DNA from: JAHILA01 sp035528175
GTDB lineage: Bacteria > Patescibacteriota > Minisyncoccia > RBG-13-40-8-A
Length of the DNA stretch: 47,457 nt
NCBI GenBank assembly: GCA_035528175.1
Contig: DATKZC010000016.1
Location: 1-47,457, forward strand
Reading direction: 5' to 3'
Under the pieces are notes generated by a model. The model was not told the origin of the DNA. It worked only from the letters and a program-made list of their open reading frames with translations, and did not search any database. The position numbers and the translations under genes are program-made. Position 1 is the first letter of the stretch, and each line of letters starts with the position of its first letter. Below, in pieces: positions 6,789 to 14,553 of this stretch.

Positions 6789-8648
6789 ATGTTAGACTCA
6801 CAAAAAATCGAACAATTTAAAAAACAAATTGAAGGCGATGTTTTGACGCAAAGATACTGGCGCGAAGTTTACGCCACTGATGCCAGTATTTATAAGTTTG
6901 TTCCGCAACTGATTGTTCTGCCAAAAACAAAACAAGACATCCAAAACACAGTTAAATTCGCCAAAGAAAACAGAATCGGCATCACTTGCAGAACAGCAGG
7001 AACTTCTGTTGCAGGCGCAGCAGTGGGCCCGGGAATTATCCTTGATTTTACAAGATATTTTGACCAGATTTTAGAAATCAGTCCCTCGACTACGCTCGGG
7101 ACTGCGTACATTCGTACGCAGCCTGGTGTTATTTATGATGATTTGCAGGCAAAATTGGCTGAAAAAAACCTATTTTTGCCTCCAGTACCAGCTTCTTCAA
7201 GGGCTTGCATGATTGGGGGTAATGTGGCAACTAAAGCATGCGGCGGAGGCGCGGTTAAATACGGAACGCTTGATGATTTTATGCTGGCAATTGAATTTGT
7301 GGATGCTGACGGCGATATTATTAATACTGAAACCGGACAAGGAGTAGAAAAGTTCAAGGAAAAATTGGAAGCTTTGCGAAAAAAGATTTTGGATGACAAA
7401 AAATCAATGGCAATTATCAATCGGAAAGCTGATGTGCAAAATGCTTCCACTTACAATATTTTCGCTTTTGATAAATATGCTAATACCAATGAATTGATTG
7501 CGCATCTGATGATGGGGAGCATCGGCACTTTGGGTATTTTTACGGAAATTAAATTAAAAGTTCAAGCTAAACCAACGGAAACTCCGGTTTCCTGGGCAGT
7601 GTTTTTGGCTGACTTATACCAGATTGATAATTTTATTAAAGAAGTTAAGCGACTTGGTTGTTCTGGGGTCGAATTAGTTGATAAGGTTTCGCTGGAGCTT
7701 GCTTCAAGCTGTTTTCCGATGTTGGGATTTTCCAAACAAGCAGAAGTAATGTTTATTGTGCAGTTTGATGAAAAAATAGAAGCAACATTAAAAGAGTTTG
7801 AAAATTCATTAAAGAATTTTAAACTGGTTGGCGAAGTGATTAAAGATGCGGAAAAAATGGCAAAAATCTGGGAATTAAGAAAGTGTTTATTGCCTTTGAC
7901 TGCTAAATTTTCTCCGAGCACTAAGCCATTAGTTTCTATTGATGATGTGGGTGTAAGAATAAAAGATATTCCTGATTTAATAAAGGATTTGAGGCAGATA
8001 TTTAAGGATTTGAATATTCAGGTCGCTTTATATGGGCACGCGGGCACGGGCACTATTCATATTGATCCAGTAATTGAAGCAACAAGCAAGAAACACGCCT
8101 GCCTGCCGGTAGGCAAGGTGAAAATAATTAAGAAAATTGCGGATAAAGTTTATGACGCGGTCTTCAAATATGACGGCACGATTGCCACAGAACATGGTGG
8201 AGGCAGATGCCGCAGTATGTATTTAAAAAAAGAATGGGGCAAAAAAATTCTTAAATATCTTAAAGAAATCAAAAAAATCTTTGACCCTGAAGACATTCTT
8301 AATCCTGAAACAATGTTCAGCAAGGCAAAGATTTATGAGAATATAAAAATTCCAATGAAACCTTTGGGACCGGAAGAATGGCCGTGTATGGAATGCGCTT
8401 ATTGCCAGAATAAATGCCCTGCATGGATAAGTGCGAAAAAAGGAGAGACCGGGCCAAGACAATTCAAAAATCTGATTAGATATAGGATTTTAGAAGTCAA
8501 GGAAGGAGATCTAGAAATTCCAGAGATTGAAGAACAAATCAAGAAATGTGTCCTTTGTGGGAATTGTACTAAAACTTGTTCCACTATCGTCGGCGCGAAA
8601 ATAAGAGAGTTCAACGAAAATTATCGTAATGGCTTGACAGGAAAATAA
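6789..8648 (+). CDS. FAD-linked oxidoreductase with C-terminal Fe-S domain (GlcD-like)
   Basis: A 619-residue protein. The N-terminal half is a PCMH-type FAD-binding domain (segment R-T-A-G-T-S-V-A-G-A near 73-82, then G-G-N-V-A near 144), followed by an FAD-oxidase C-terminal domain with G-H-A-G-T-G-T-I-H. The last 90 residues add two ferredoxin-type C-x2-C-x2-C-x3-C clusters (C533/536/539/543 and C587/590/593/597). This fused layout is found in D-lactate/glycolate-type dehydrogenases that pass electrons to a membrane acceptor. Substrate is unknown. Two palindromic elements are inserted in frame (7081-7121 and 8098-8118). The SD-less start sits 8 nt after a TATAAT. Confidence 0.85.
   Translation: MLDSQKIEQFKKQIEGDVLTQRYWREVYATDASIYKFVPQLIVLPKTKQDIQNTVKFAKENRIGITCRTAGTSVAGAAVGPGIILDFTRYFDQILEISPSTTLGTAYIRTQPGVIYDDLQAKLAEKNLFLPPVPASSRACMIGGNVATKACGGGAVKYGTLDDFMLAIEFVDADGDIINTETGQGVEKFKEKLEALRKKILDDKKSMAIINRKADVQNASTYNIFAFDKYANTNELIAHLMMGSIGTLGIFTEIKLKVQAKPTETPVSWAVFLADLYQIDNFIKEVKRLGCSGVELVDKVSLELASSCFPMLGFSKQAEVMFIVQFDEKIEATLKEFENSLKNFKLVGEVIKDAEKMAKIWELRKCLLPLTAKFSPSTKPLVSIDDVGVRIKDIPDLIKDLRQIFKDLNIQVALYGHAGTGTIHIDPVIEATSKKHACLPVGKVKIIKKIADKVYDAVFKYDGTIATEHGGGRCRSMYLKKEWGKKILKYLKEIKKIFDPEDILNPETMFSKAKIYENIKIPMKPLGPEEWPCMECAYCQNKCPAWISAKKGETGPRQFKNLIRYRILEVKEGDLEIPEIEEQIKKCVLCGNCTKTCSTIVGAKIREFNENYRNGLTGK
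7081..7121 (+). repeat. Two adjacent palindromes inserted in frame in the oxidoreductase
   Basis: 7081-7102 has GTCCC/GGGAC ends around a CTCGACTACGCTCG core. 7102-7121 is a perfect 8-bp hairpin (CTGCGTAC with GTACGCAG, 4-nt loop). Together they encode about SPSTTLGTAYIRTQP without breaking the frame. The first resembles the element at 9097-9115. Confidence 0.65.
8098..8118 (+). repeat. In-frame palindromic element, GCCTGCC/GGTAGGC type
   Basis: The core 8101-8114 pairs with itself completely, counting one G-T. It encodes ACLPVGK inside the FAD-oxidase domain. Close relatives lie at 13424-13443, 45543-45561 and 47423-47442. Confidence 0.7.
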
Positions 8649-8662
8649 TGTCCTGTTATAGT
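8634..8662 (+). promoter_or_regulatory. Promoter with an inverted repeat in its spacer
   Basis: TTGACA (8634-8639), 17-bp spacer, TATAGT (8657-8662) with an upstream TG. An inverted repeat ACAGGA-N8-TCCTGT (8637-8642 and 8651-8656) fills the spacer and could be an operator. The promoter overlaps the end of the oxidoreductase gene and serves 8688-9046. Confidence 0.65.
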
Positions 8663-8687
8663 TAGTATATTAGATTAAGGAGGAAAA

Positions 8688-8882
8688 ATGAAGAATTTCG
8701 TGATTTCGTTTCCGCTCATAACAGGGAGGATTGTTATTTTAACGGTTTTTTTGAATTTTTTCCTACCATTAGAAGATTTTGTGCGAGGTTCGGTCGAACT
8801 TTATCTGTTTAGCATTGGTCTATTCGGAGCCTGGCTGTTTCTTAAGAAAACCGAGCCATTGGAAAAAACGGAGGGAAAATGA
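8688..8882 (+). CDS. Small membrane protein of unknown function
   Basis: A 64-residue protein with two hydrophobic segments (about 6-25 and 36-52) and a short charged tail. A strong SD (AAGGAGG, 8676-8682) fixes the start. It has its own promoter and shares a terminator with the next gene, to which it is joined by an ATGA overlap. Residues F-P-L-I-T-G near the start resemble C-P-I-T-G in the partner protein, so the two may be diverged duplicates. No function is recognised. Confidence 0.7.
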   Translation: MKNFVISFPLITGRIVILTVFLNFFLPLEDFVRGSVELYLFSIGLFGAWLFLKKTEPLEKTEGK

Positions 8883-9046
8883 GAAAAATAACCTTAAAAA
8901 ATGTGTTTTTGGCTCTTTGCCCGATAACAGGAGTTTTTCTTGGAGCGATGTCAATTAAATGGGGTAAAGTTTATTATTTCTTGTTGGCAATTGTTTTTTT
9001 CATTATCGCTTACAAGAACAGGGACCAGCATGATAAATCATGTTGA
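8879..9046 (+). CDS. Small membrane protein, translationally coupled partner
   Basis: A 55-residue protein starting at ATG 8879, which shares bases with the stop of the previous gene (ATGA). An SD (GGAGGG, 8870-8875) precedes it. It has two hydrophobic segments (about 8-24 and 31-45) and a basic, hydrophilic tail ending in Cys. The 4-bp overlap, matched topology and common terminator point to two subunits of one small membrane complex (inference). I recognise no family. Confidence 0.65.
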   Translation: MRKITLKNVFLALCPITGVFLGAMSIKWGKVYYFLLAIVFFIIAYKNRDQHDKSC

Positions 9047-9055
9047 ATCCGCAAG

Positions 9056-9095
9056 GCGGGTGGGTGTTATGGAACACCACCCGCTATTTTTATTT
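9056..9095 (+). terminator. Rho-independent terminator
   Basis: A 12-bp stem with one bulged G (9056-9068 with 9073-9084, loop ATGG) is followed by a T-rich run. It ends the 8688-9046 unit. Confidence 0.88.
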
Positions 9096-9096
9096 A

Positions 9097-9115
9097 CCCC
9101 GAGCTTGTCGAGGGG
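9097..9115. repeat. Short palindromic element between convergent genes
   Basis: CCCC/GGGG ends around GAGCTTGTCGA. On the minus strand it reads like the 7081 element (CCCTCGAC, two or three bases, GCTCGGG). It abuts the stop codon of the minus-strand PEGA gene. Confidence 0.6.
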
Positions 9116-10069
9116 TTATATCTCTGTCTGGTATATTTTTTCCTGACTTTGGAAATATAGAATTTTATCTGAGGCGTTATAAATTATCTGCGGTTTATCA
9201 GTAGTAATGAAATTTACAGTATTGCGCGGAGCGCGGTTGTCGAGTTCAGTGATTAAAATCGCATTATCGGTTGCGACAATCAAATGTTCATCAGTTTCCG
9301 GCATCCAGATTACATCATTGATTTTTACGCCAAAATCAATCTTATCCAAATCTCCTTTTTGGCGTAAAATTGAGTTGTTACTGACATTATCCAGCCACAA
9401 AATCTCAACTGATTTGTCTTTTTGGCAGAGCAGTTTTTTGTTGTCGCTGGAAAGAATCCATTCCCCTTGGTTAAAACTCGGAAATACCTGTTTAAAAAAT
9501 TCCGCTGATTTTAAGGTAGTTAAATCCAGTTCGAAAATTTGGCCAGTCAGGTTATCCAAATATAAAATACCGTTTTTATAAATCACAAAATTAAGCACGT
9601 TTTTGGCCAAAGTTCTTGAGGTTTTTGTTTCGTAAAGGTTTTTATTGGCAACATAGTAAGAATTTGCTTCTTTTTTTTCAAACAAAGAATATTCCGCGCT
9701 TTCTGTAGCTACTAATGAGATTTTAGGATTAGACGACACAAGTAGAATATTATTGGCTTTTGCCACCAGCTTGGGTTCAACAGTTAATTCTTTATGCCAA
9801 GAATGAAAATCTGTCTTTATTATTTCGATATCGTATATTTTGGGTGGTAATCGCCTGATAAGTTTGGTGGTTTTTCCTTTCGGGTTGTCGTTAATATAAA
9901 TGTCAGCTCCTGACGGCGCTGATTTTAGATAAATTCCGCCCGTAGCGACAACGGTTTTTTTCTCCCAGTCAAAAGTATAGCCTAGGGCATAAAAAATAAT
10001 CAGCGGGACGAAAATAATAAATATCAGCACAAAAAAATAAAAAATAATTCTGCGTGTTCTTCGAGTCAT
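9116..10069 (-). CDS. PEGA-domain membrane-anchored protein
   Basis: A 317-residue protein with a basic N-terminus and one transmembrane helix (about 7-28), then a PEGA-type beta domain: G-G-I-Y-L-K-S-A-P-S-G-A-D-I-Y-I-N followed by G-K-T-T near 43-67. The rest is beta-rich with repeats of short strands and could form a propeller-like or WD-like surface. PEGA proteins are usually surface- or wall-associated; no enzyme motif is visible. On its strand the start follows a TTAAAT box by about 7 nt without SD. It is transcribed divergently from mreB (10133) and convergently with the small membrane pair. Confidence 0.75.
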   Translation of the reverse strand: MTRRTRRIIFYFFVLIFIIFVPLIIFYALGYTFDWEKKTVVATGGIYLKSAPSGADIYINDNPKGKTTKLIRRLPPKIYDIEIIKTDFHSWHKELTVEPKLVAKANNILLVSSNPKISLVATESAEYSLFEKKEANSYYVANKNLYETKTSRTLAKNVLNFVIYKNGILYLDNLTGQIFELDLTTLKSAEFFKQVFPSFNQGEWILSSDNKKLLCQKDKSVEILWLDNVSNNSILRQKGDLDKIDFGVKINDVIWMPETDEHLIVATDNAILITELDNRAPRNTVNFITTDKPQIIYNASDKILYFQSQEKIYQTEI

Positions 10070-10120
10070 AACCTTAATTTAACACTTTTAAAAATTATTG
10101 CCAAGACGAATAAAATAGGA

Positions 10121-10126
10121 TAAAAT
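10121..10126 (+). promoter_or_regulatory. -10 box for mreB, leaderless spacing
   Basis: TAAAAT ends 6 nt before ATG 10133, with no SD. The 63-bp divergent spacer 10070-10132 also carries the minus-strand promoter of the PEGA gene. Confidence 0.5.
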
Positions 10127-10132
10127 GTAATT

Positions 10133-11140
10133 ATGTTTGTGAGAAAAATTGGCATAGATCTAGGTACGGCCAATACTTTAGTTTATATTCCTCAAAAAGG
10201 GATAGTGATTAATGAACCTTCTGTGGTTGCCGTATCTATTGAAGATAACCGGGTTCTGGCAGTGGGTAATGAAGCTAAAGAAATGATTGGGAAAACGCCA
10301 GAGACAATTGTCGCTTACCGTCCATTAAAAGACGGCGTGATTGCTGATTACAGGGTCACCCAAGCAATGTTGTCTTATTTTATCAATAAAGCAGGAGGTA
10401 GATTTAGGATATTCAAGCCAGAAGTTATGGTTTCTGTTCCAGCAGGTATAACCTCTACTGAAAGAAGAGCAGTAATTGAAGCAACTCTTCACGCAGGGGC
10501 CAAGACAGCCTATGTTGCCAAGGAACCGATTCTGGCAGCTATTGGCGCTGGAATCCCGATTAATTCGCCTGCAGGCAACATGATTGTTGATATTGGTGGA
10601 GGCACGTCAGAAGTGGCGATTATTTCTTTAGGGGGAATTGTTGCTTGGTCTTCAGTTAGAGTAGCAGGAGATAAGATTGACAAAGCGATTGCCGACTATA
10701 TCAAGAAAAAATACAACCTAGTTATTGGCGAAAGAACCGCCGAACAAATTAAGATTCAGATTGGCAGCGCTATTCCCAATCCTGAACGCGGAAACTTAAA
10801 AATAAAGGGCAGAGATTTAATAGAGGGCTTACCGAAAACAATTGAATTTACCAACAAAGAAGTGGTTGAAGCGATTTCGGGAGAATTAAAAGAAATCGTC
10901 AGGGTAATCAAAAGTGTTTTACAGGTTACTCCGCCGGAATTGGCCGCTGATGTCATAGACAGGGGAATGTTTTTATCCGGGGGCGGGGCATTGTTATCTA
11001 ATGTTGATGATTTGATTTCTAAAGCAACCGGCGTTCCTTGCTATGTTATTGGTGACCCGTTGCTTGGCGTTGTTAAAGGAACAGGTATTATCTTAGAAAA
11101 TTTGGAAGTTTATAAACGAAGTATAATGTCAAAAAAATGA
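10133..11140 (+). CDS. mreB: Rod-shape actin homologue MreB (first copy)
   Basis: A 335-residue actin-fold ATPase. It has phosphate-1 G-I-D-L-G-T-A-N-T (7-15), phosphate-2 V-D-I-G-G-G-T-S-E and adenosine motif L-S-G-G-G-A-L-L. MreB polymers guide cell-wall synthesis along the membrane. Unlike the second copy at 17043 it has only about six residues before the first strand, so it lacks an obvious amphipathic N-terminal helix. It is followed by two glycosyltransferases through an ATGA overlap at 11137-11140, not by mreC/mreD. This may be a specialised paralogue (inference). The leaderless-type start is supported by the adjacent -10 box. Confidence 0.93.
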   Translation: MFVRKIGIDLGTANTLVYIPQKGIVINEPSVVAVSIEDNRVLAVGNEAKEMIGKTPETIVAYRPLKDGVIADYRVTQAMLSYFINKAGGRFRIFKPEVMVSVPAGITSTERRAVIEATLHAGAKTAYVAKEPILAAIGAGIPINSPAGNMIVDIGGGTSEVAIISLGGIVAWSSVRVAGDKIDKAIADYIKKKYNLVIGERTAEQIKIQIGSAIPNPERGNLKIKGRDLIEGLPKTIEFTNKEVVEAISGELKEIVRVIKSVLQVTPPELAADVIDRGMFLSGGGALLSNVDDLISKATGVPCYVIGDPLLGVVKGTGIILENLEVYKRSIMSKK

Positions 11141-12174
11141 AAATCGGGATTGCTGTAAATATTTCATTAGAGCGTCGGACTGGCGTTGAGGAATATGTTT
11201 ACAATTTATTGATGAATTTTCCGATGCTTGAAGAATCAAAAGAGCATCGGATTTTAATATATTCCCCTAATAATTTAAAATGGTCATTCAAAAAACTTTG
11301 GACCCAGATAAGATTAAGCTGGGAAATGTTTAAAAATCCTCCCGATGTCTTATTTGTGCCAGCGCATACTTTTCCATTAATCCATCCTAAGTTGGTTATT
11401 ACTATTCAGGGGTTGGAATTTGAGAAATTGCCAAAAATGTATCCATTTTTTAAAAGATTATTTTTGCGCTGGATGACAAAAAGAAATATCAAAAAAGCAG
11501 ATAGGATAATTGTTCCGTCTCAAAATACAAAAGATGATTTAATTAAATTTTATCATGCCGATACAAATAAGATTTTTGTAATTCATCACGGCATCGGGAA
11601 TCCCGAAGTCGCGCTTGACGCGACGCAGACCGCATTTGACATAGCCCAGACAAATAAATTTATTCCATACTTACTATGTCTCGGTAGGGGAGACCAAAGA
11701 AAAAATATTCAGGGTTTGATTAAAGCGTTTAAAATTTTAAAACAAGATCATCAAATTCCGCATAAATTAATTTTAGCCGGACCGAATATTGGTTACAAAA
11801 TTTATAAAAATTTGAAAGATGATGTTATTTGTACTGGCTATGTTGATGATAATAAAAAATGGTCTTTATTAAAAAATGCCGATGTCTTTATCTTTCCGTC
11901 TTTTTGTGAAGGATTTGGGATTCCGGTTTTGGAAGCGCAGAAAGTCGGAACGCCGGTAGTTGCTGCGAGCACTTCAAGTTTTCCCGAGATTTTAGGAGAC
12001 AGCGCGCTACTGGTAAATCCGTATCATCCAACAGAAATCGCAGAGGCAATTCATAAAATTATCCGTAATCAGAATTTTAGCGATGAATTAATTAAAAGAG
12101 GTTATGAAAACGTCCAGCGTTTTTCTTGGTTGAAATGTGCCAAGGAAACACTGGAAATAATTATCAATGCCTAA
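11137..12174 (+). CDS. GT4-type glycosyltransferase
   Basis: A 345-residue GT-B enzyme. The C-terminal donor-binding domain shows L-G-R-G-D-Q-R-K-N and the E-x7-E motif in S-F-C-E-G-F-G-I-P-V-L-E, then V-G-T-P-V. The N-terminus M-K-I-G-I-A...G-V-E-E-Y is typical of mannosyl/glucosyl transferases for surface glycans. It overlaps mreB by 4 bp and the next GT4 gene by 8 bp. Residues about 154-165 (PEVALDATQT) come from a palindromic insertion (11594-11624) at the hinge between domains, where extra residues are likely tolerated. Confidence 0.87.
   Translation: MKIGIAVNISLERRTGVEEYVYNLLMNFPMLEESKEHRILIYSPNNLKWSFKKLWTQIRLSWEMFKNPPDVLFVPAHTFPLIHPKLVITIQGLEFEKLPKMYPFFKRLFLRWMTKRNIKKADRIIVPSQNTKDDLIKFYHADTNKIFVIHHGIGNPEVALDATQTAFDIAQTNKFIPYLLCLGRGDQRKNIQGLIKAFKILKQDHQIPHKLILAGPNIGYKIYKNLKDDVICTGYVDDNKKWSLLKNADVFIFPSFCEGFGIPVLEAQKVGTPVVAASTSSFPEILGDSALLVNPYHPTEIAEAIHKIIRNQNFSDELIKRGYENVQRFSWLKCAKETLEIIINA
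11594..11624 (+). repeat. Two adjacent palindromes inserted in frame in a GT4 gene
   Basis: TCGGGA-A-TCCCGA (11594-11606) is followed by GTCGCG-CTTGA-CGCGAC (11608-11624). They code through the interdomain linker without frameshift. Confidence 0.6.
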
Positions 12175-13234
12175 AATTGCGATAATACATGATTATTTGA
12201 CTTCTTATGGCGGGGCGGAAAAAACTTTTAAAGTTTTGTCCGATATTTTTCCCGATGCTGAACTTTATACATTATTTTATCTTCCGGATATTAAACAAAA
12301 ATTATTTCCAATTAAGCGAGTGCATACTTCATTTTTGCAGAAATTTCCTAAATTCATACGTAAGCACTATCAATGGCTTTTGCTATTATTGCCGATTGCC
12401 GCCGAAACAATTGACTTGCGCAATTTCGATATTGTGATTTCTTCCAGCCATTCTTGGGTTAAAGGAATTATTACCCGTCCAAAAACCACGCATATTTGTT
12501 ATTGTTATAGTCCGACCAGGTATTTATGGGACAAATCAAGAAAAAATTTCTTGCTGCACTATTTCAGGATGTGGGACAGGCAGGCGAGTGAGCGAGTAGA
12601 CCAGTTTATTGCGTGTTCGGAAATAGTTCAGGAAAGAATCCGTAAATATTATAAACGAGAATCAGTGGTTATATACCCGCCTTGCGTCGATTTGTCTCCG
12701 CAAGTCGAGGCAGGTCCGCCAGCCCAATTTCCCAAAGAATTTTATCTAATTGTTTCTCGTTTTCGGAGATATAAAAGAATTGATTTAGCAATTGAAGCTT
12801 TCAACAAATTAGGATTGGAATTAATAATTATCGGCACTGGACCGGAAAAAAGATTTTTACAAAGCATAGGCAAAAAAAATATAAAATTTTTAGGATGGCA
12901 ACCGAATGAGGTCGTGAATAAATATTATCAGAATTGCACAGCTTTTATTTTTCCGTCAGAAGATGATTTCGGTATAGCGCCGGTTGAGGCAATGTTTTTC
13001 GGCAAGCCAGTTTTGGCTTTCAGGTCAGGAGGGGCGATTGAAACAATCATTGAAGGCAAAACAGGGGAGTTTTTCAATTATCAAAATCCAGCAGTTTTGG
13101 CAGATGGTATTCGTAGGCTGCGCTTAAAAAATTACGATTCGAAATTTATCACCGCGCATGTCCAAAAATTTAGCAGAGAGAAATTTGAAAAAGAAATAAA
13201 AAAATATATAGATAAAGTTGCGAAAGACGGATAG
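12167..13234 (+). CDS. GT4-type glycosyltransferase
   Basis: A 355-residue GT-B enzyme with an N-terminal Y-G-G-A-E-K motif, the acceptor-domain segment C-Y-S-P-T-R-Y-L-W-D, and a donor domain with S-R-F-R-R-Y-K-R-I-D and F-P-S-E-D-D-F-G-I-A-P-V-E-A (E-x7-E-type motif). The pattern fits mannosyltransferases of O-antigen or capsule pathways (WbaZ-like). It starts inside the previous GT4 gene (8-bp overlap), so the two probably add successive sugars to the same glycan (inference). Confidence 0.87.
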   Translation: MPKIAIIHDYLTSYGGAEKTFKVLSDIFPDAELYTLFYLPDIKQKLFPIKRVHTSFLQKFPKFIRKHYQWLLLLLPIAAETIDLRNFDIVISSSHSWVKGIITRPKTTHICYCYSPTRYLWDKSRKNFLLHYFRMWDRQASERVDQFIACSEIVQERIRKYYKRESVVIYPPCVDLSPQVEAGPPAQFPKEFYLIVSRFRRYKRIDLAIEAFNKLGLELIIIGTGPEKRFLQSIGKKNIKFLGWQPNEVVNKYYQNCTAFIFPSEDDFGIAPVEAMFFGKPVLAFRSGGAIETIIEGKTGEFFNYQNPAVLADGIRRLRLKNYDSKFITAHVQKFSREKFEKEIKKYIDKVAKDG

Positions 13235-13252
13235 ATATGATATCCTAAATAT

Positions 13253-14014
13253 ATGTTGGAGTTTTTAAAAAATGCGGCCAAAAATGGAAAATTGGCCCAC
13301 GGATATTTATTTTATGGCGGAACTGCCGAAGAGATGAAAAATACAGCCACTAGACTCGCTGATTTTTTAAAAATAGACCAAATTGATGTTCATTATATTA
13401 CGCCAATAGACAAGGAAAAAAAACCTGCCTGTCGGCAGGCAGGAATCTCTATTGAGCAAATCAGGGAAATTAAAAATTTTTTAAGCCTATCTCCGTATAA
13501 TAGCCTTTATAAATTCGTCACCATAAATAATGCGGAAACAATGAGCAGTTCTGCAACAGACGCCTTGTTAAAAACGCTGGAAGAACCGCAAGGGAATACG
13601 ATTCTGATTTTAATCACGCAAACTCCAGAATTATTACCGAAAACGATCCTTTCTAGATTACAGGAAATCAGGTTCAAATCTGTTTCTTTAAATAAAATAG
13701 CAAAAGATTTTATCAATGAAGAGTACGTCAATATTCTTAAAAAGCCGTTAAATGATATTTTTAAATATATAGAAAAAGTAATTAAGCGGGACGATAATTC
13801 AGAAATTTTTGCAATTTTGGATTCATGGATATTTTGGTTCAGGGAAAAATTAATTCAGCCTACGGCTGATTACCCACAGCGTGACGACCACAATACACAA
13901 CAATTATTAAATATTCTTAAGGAAATTCAAAAAAGTAAAAGTATGATATCCGCGAGCAATGTTAACCCGCGGTTAGTATTAGAGAATTTAATTTTATGTA
14001 TAAACAAATATTAG
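13253..14014 (+). CDS. holB: DNA polymerase III delta'-like clamp-loader subunit
   Basis: A 253-residue protein. The region T-D-A-L-L-K-T-L-E-E-P followed by I-L-I-T and L-S-R-L-Q-E-I-R-F is the sensor/box part of clamp-loader AAA+ subunits. The Walker A position reads Y-G-G-T-A-E-E-M-K-N, so the P-loop is degenerate, as expected for the non-hydrolysing delta' subunit. No zinc-binding cysteines are seen. Residues about 57-64 (KPACRQAG) come from a palindromic insertion at 13424-13443. The 3' end overlaps frr by 19 bp. Confidence 0.78.
   Translation: MLEFLKNAAKNGKLAHGYLFYGGTAEEMKNTATRLADFLKIDQIDVHYITPIDKEKKPACRQAGISIEQIREIKNFLSLSPYNSLYKFVTINNAETMSSSATDALLKTLEEPQGNTILILITQTPELLPKTILSRLQEIRFKSVSLNKIAKDFINEEYVNILKKPLNDIFKYIEKVIKRDDNSEIFAILDSWIFWFREKLIQPTADYPQRDDHNTQQLLNILKEIQKSKSMISASNVNPRLVLENLILCINKY
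13424..13443 (+). repeat. In-frame palindromic element in the delta'-like gene
   Basis: CCTGCCTG followed by TCGGCAGGCAGG forms an almost complete palindrome of the same family as 8098 and 47423. Confidence 0.7.
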
Positions 14015-14550
14015 ACAATTTAAAACCGGAATTTGAAAAAACAATAGCTTTTCTAAAAATTGAGATGGCGAAAATTAAGACCAGTCGCGCAACGCCGGCA
14101 ATGGTTGAAGATATTGAAATCAGCTGCTACAACCAGAAATTCACATTAAAACAACTTGCTTCTATAAGTATTCCCCAGTCGCGCTTAATTACTATCCAGC
14201 CATGGGATAAAGCGATTTTACAGGATATAGAAAAAGGAATTAGGGCCAAGTCCGGCTTCAGTCCGATTGTCGATGGTGATTTAATCAGGATAAATATTCC
14301 CTCTTTAGACGAAGAGCAGAGAAAAGAATATGTGAAAATAGTTTCTGAAAAAGCCGAAGAAGCGAGAATTTCCATTCGTTTAAATCGGGAAAAAATCTGG
14401 AAAGAAATTCAGGAATTGGAAAAAAAAGGTGAAATTCGCGAAGACGATAAATTTCGCGCCAAAGACGAATTGCAAAAAGTAATTGATGATTACAACAATA
14501 AAATTGACGAAATGAAAAAATCTAAAGAAACAGAGATAATGACAGTATAA
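13996..14550 (+). CDS. frr: Ribosome recycling factor
   Basis: A 184-residue protein, the normal length for RRF. It shows the conserved segments K-T-S-R-A-T-P-A-M (31-39), the I-Q-P-W-D-K stretch, R-I-N-I-P-S-L-D-E-E-Q-R-K-E, and the helical C-terminus with N-R-E-K-I-W-K-E and E-D-D-K-F-R-A-K-D-E-L-Q-K. RRF splits post-termination ribosomes with EF-G. It starts inside the delta'-like gene (19-bp overlap) and ends 3 nt before rseP. Confidence 0.96.
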   Translation: MYKQILDNLKPEFEKTIAFLKIEMAKIKTSRATPAMVEDIEISCYNQKFTLKQLASISIPQSRLITIQPWDKAILQDIEKGIRAKSGFSPIVDGDLIRINIPSLDEEQRKEYVKIVSEKAEEARISIRLNREKIWKEIQELEKKGEIREDDKFRAKDELQKVIDDYNNKIDEMKKSKETEIMTV

Positions 14551-14553
14551 TTT

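Noticed and set aside
12695..12725. Further palindromic insertion in the second GT4 gene
   Set aside because: The region has some GC-rich inverted bases, but pairing is too imperfect to class with the other elements.
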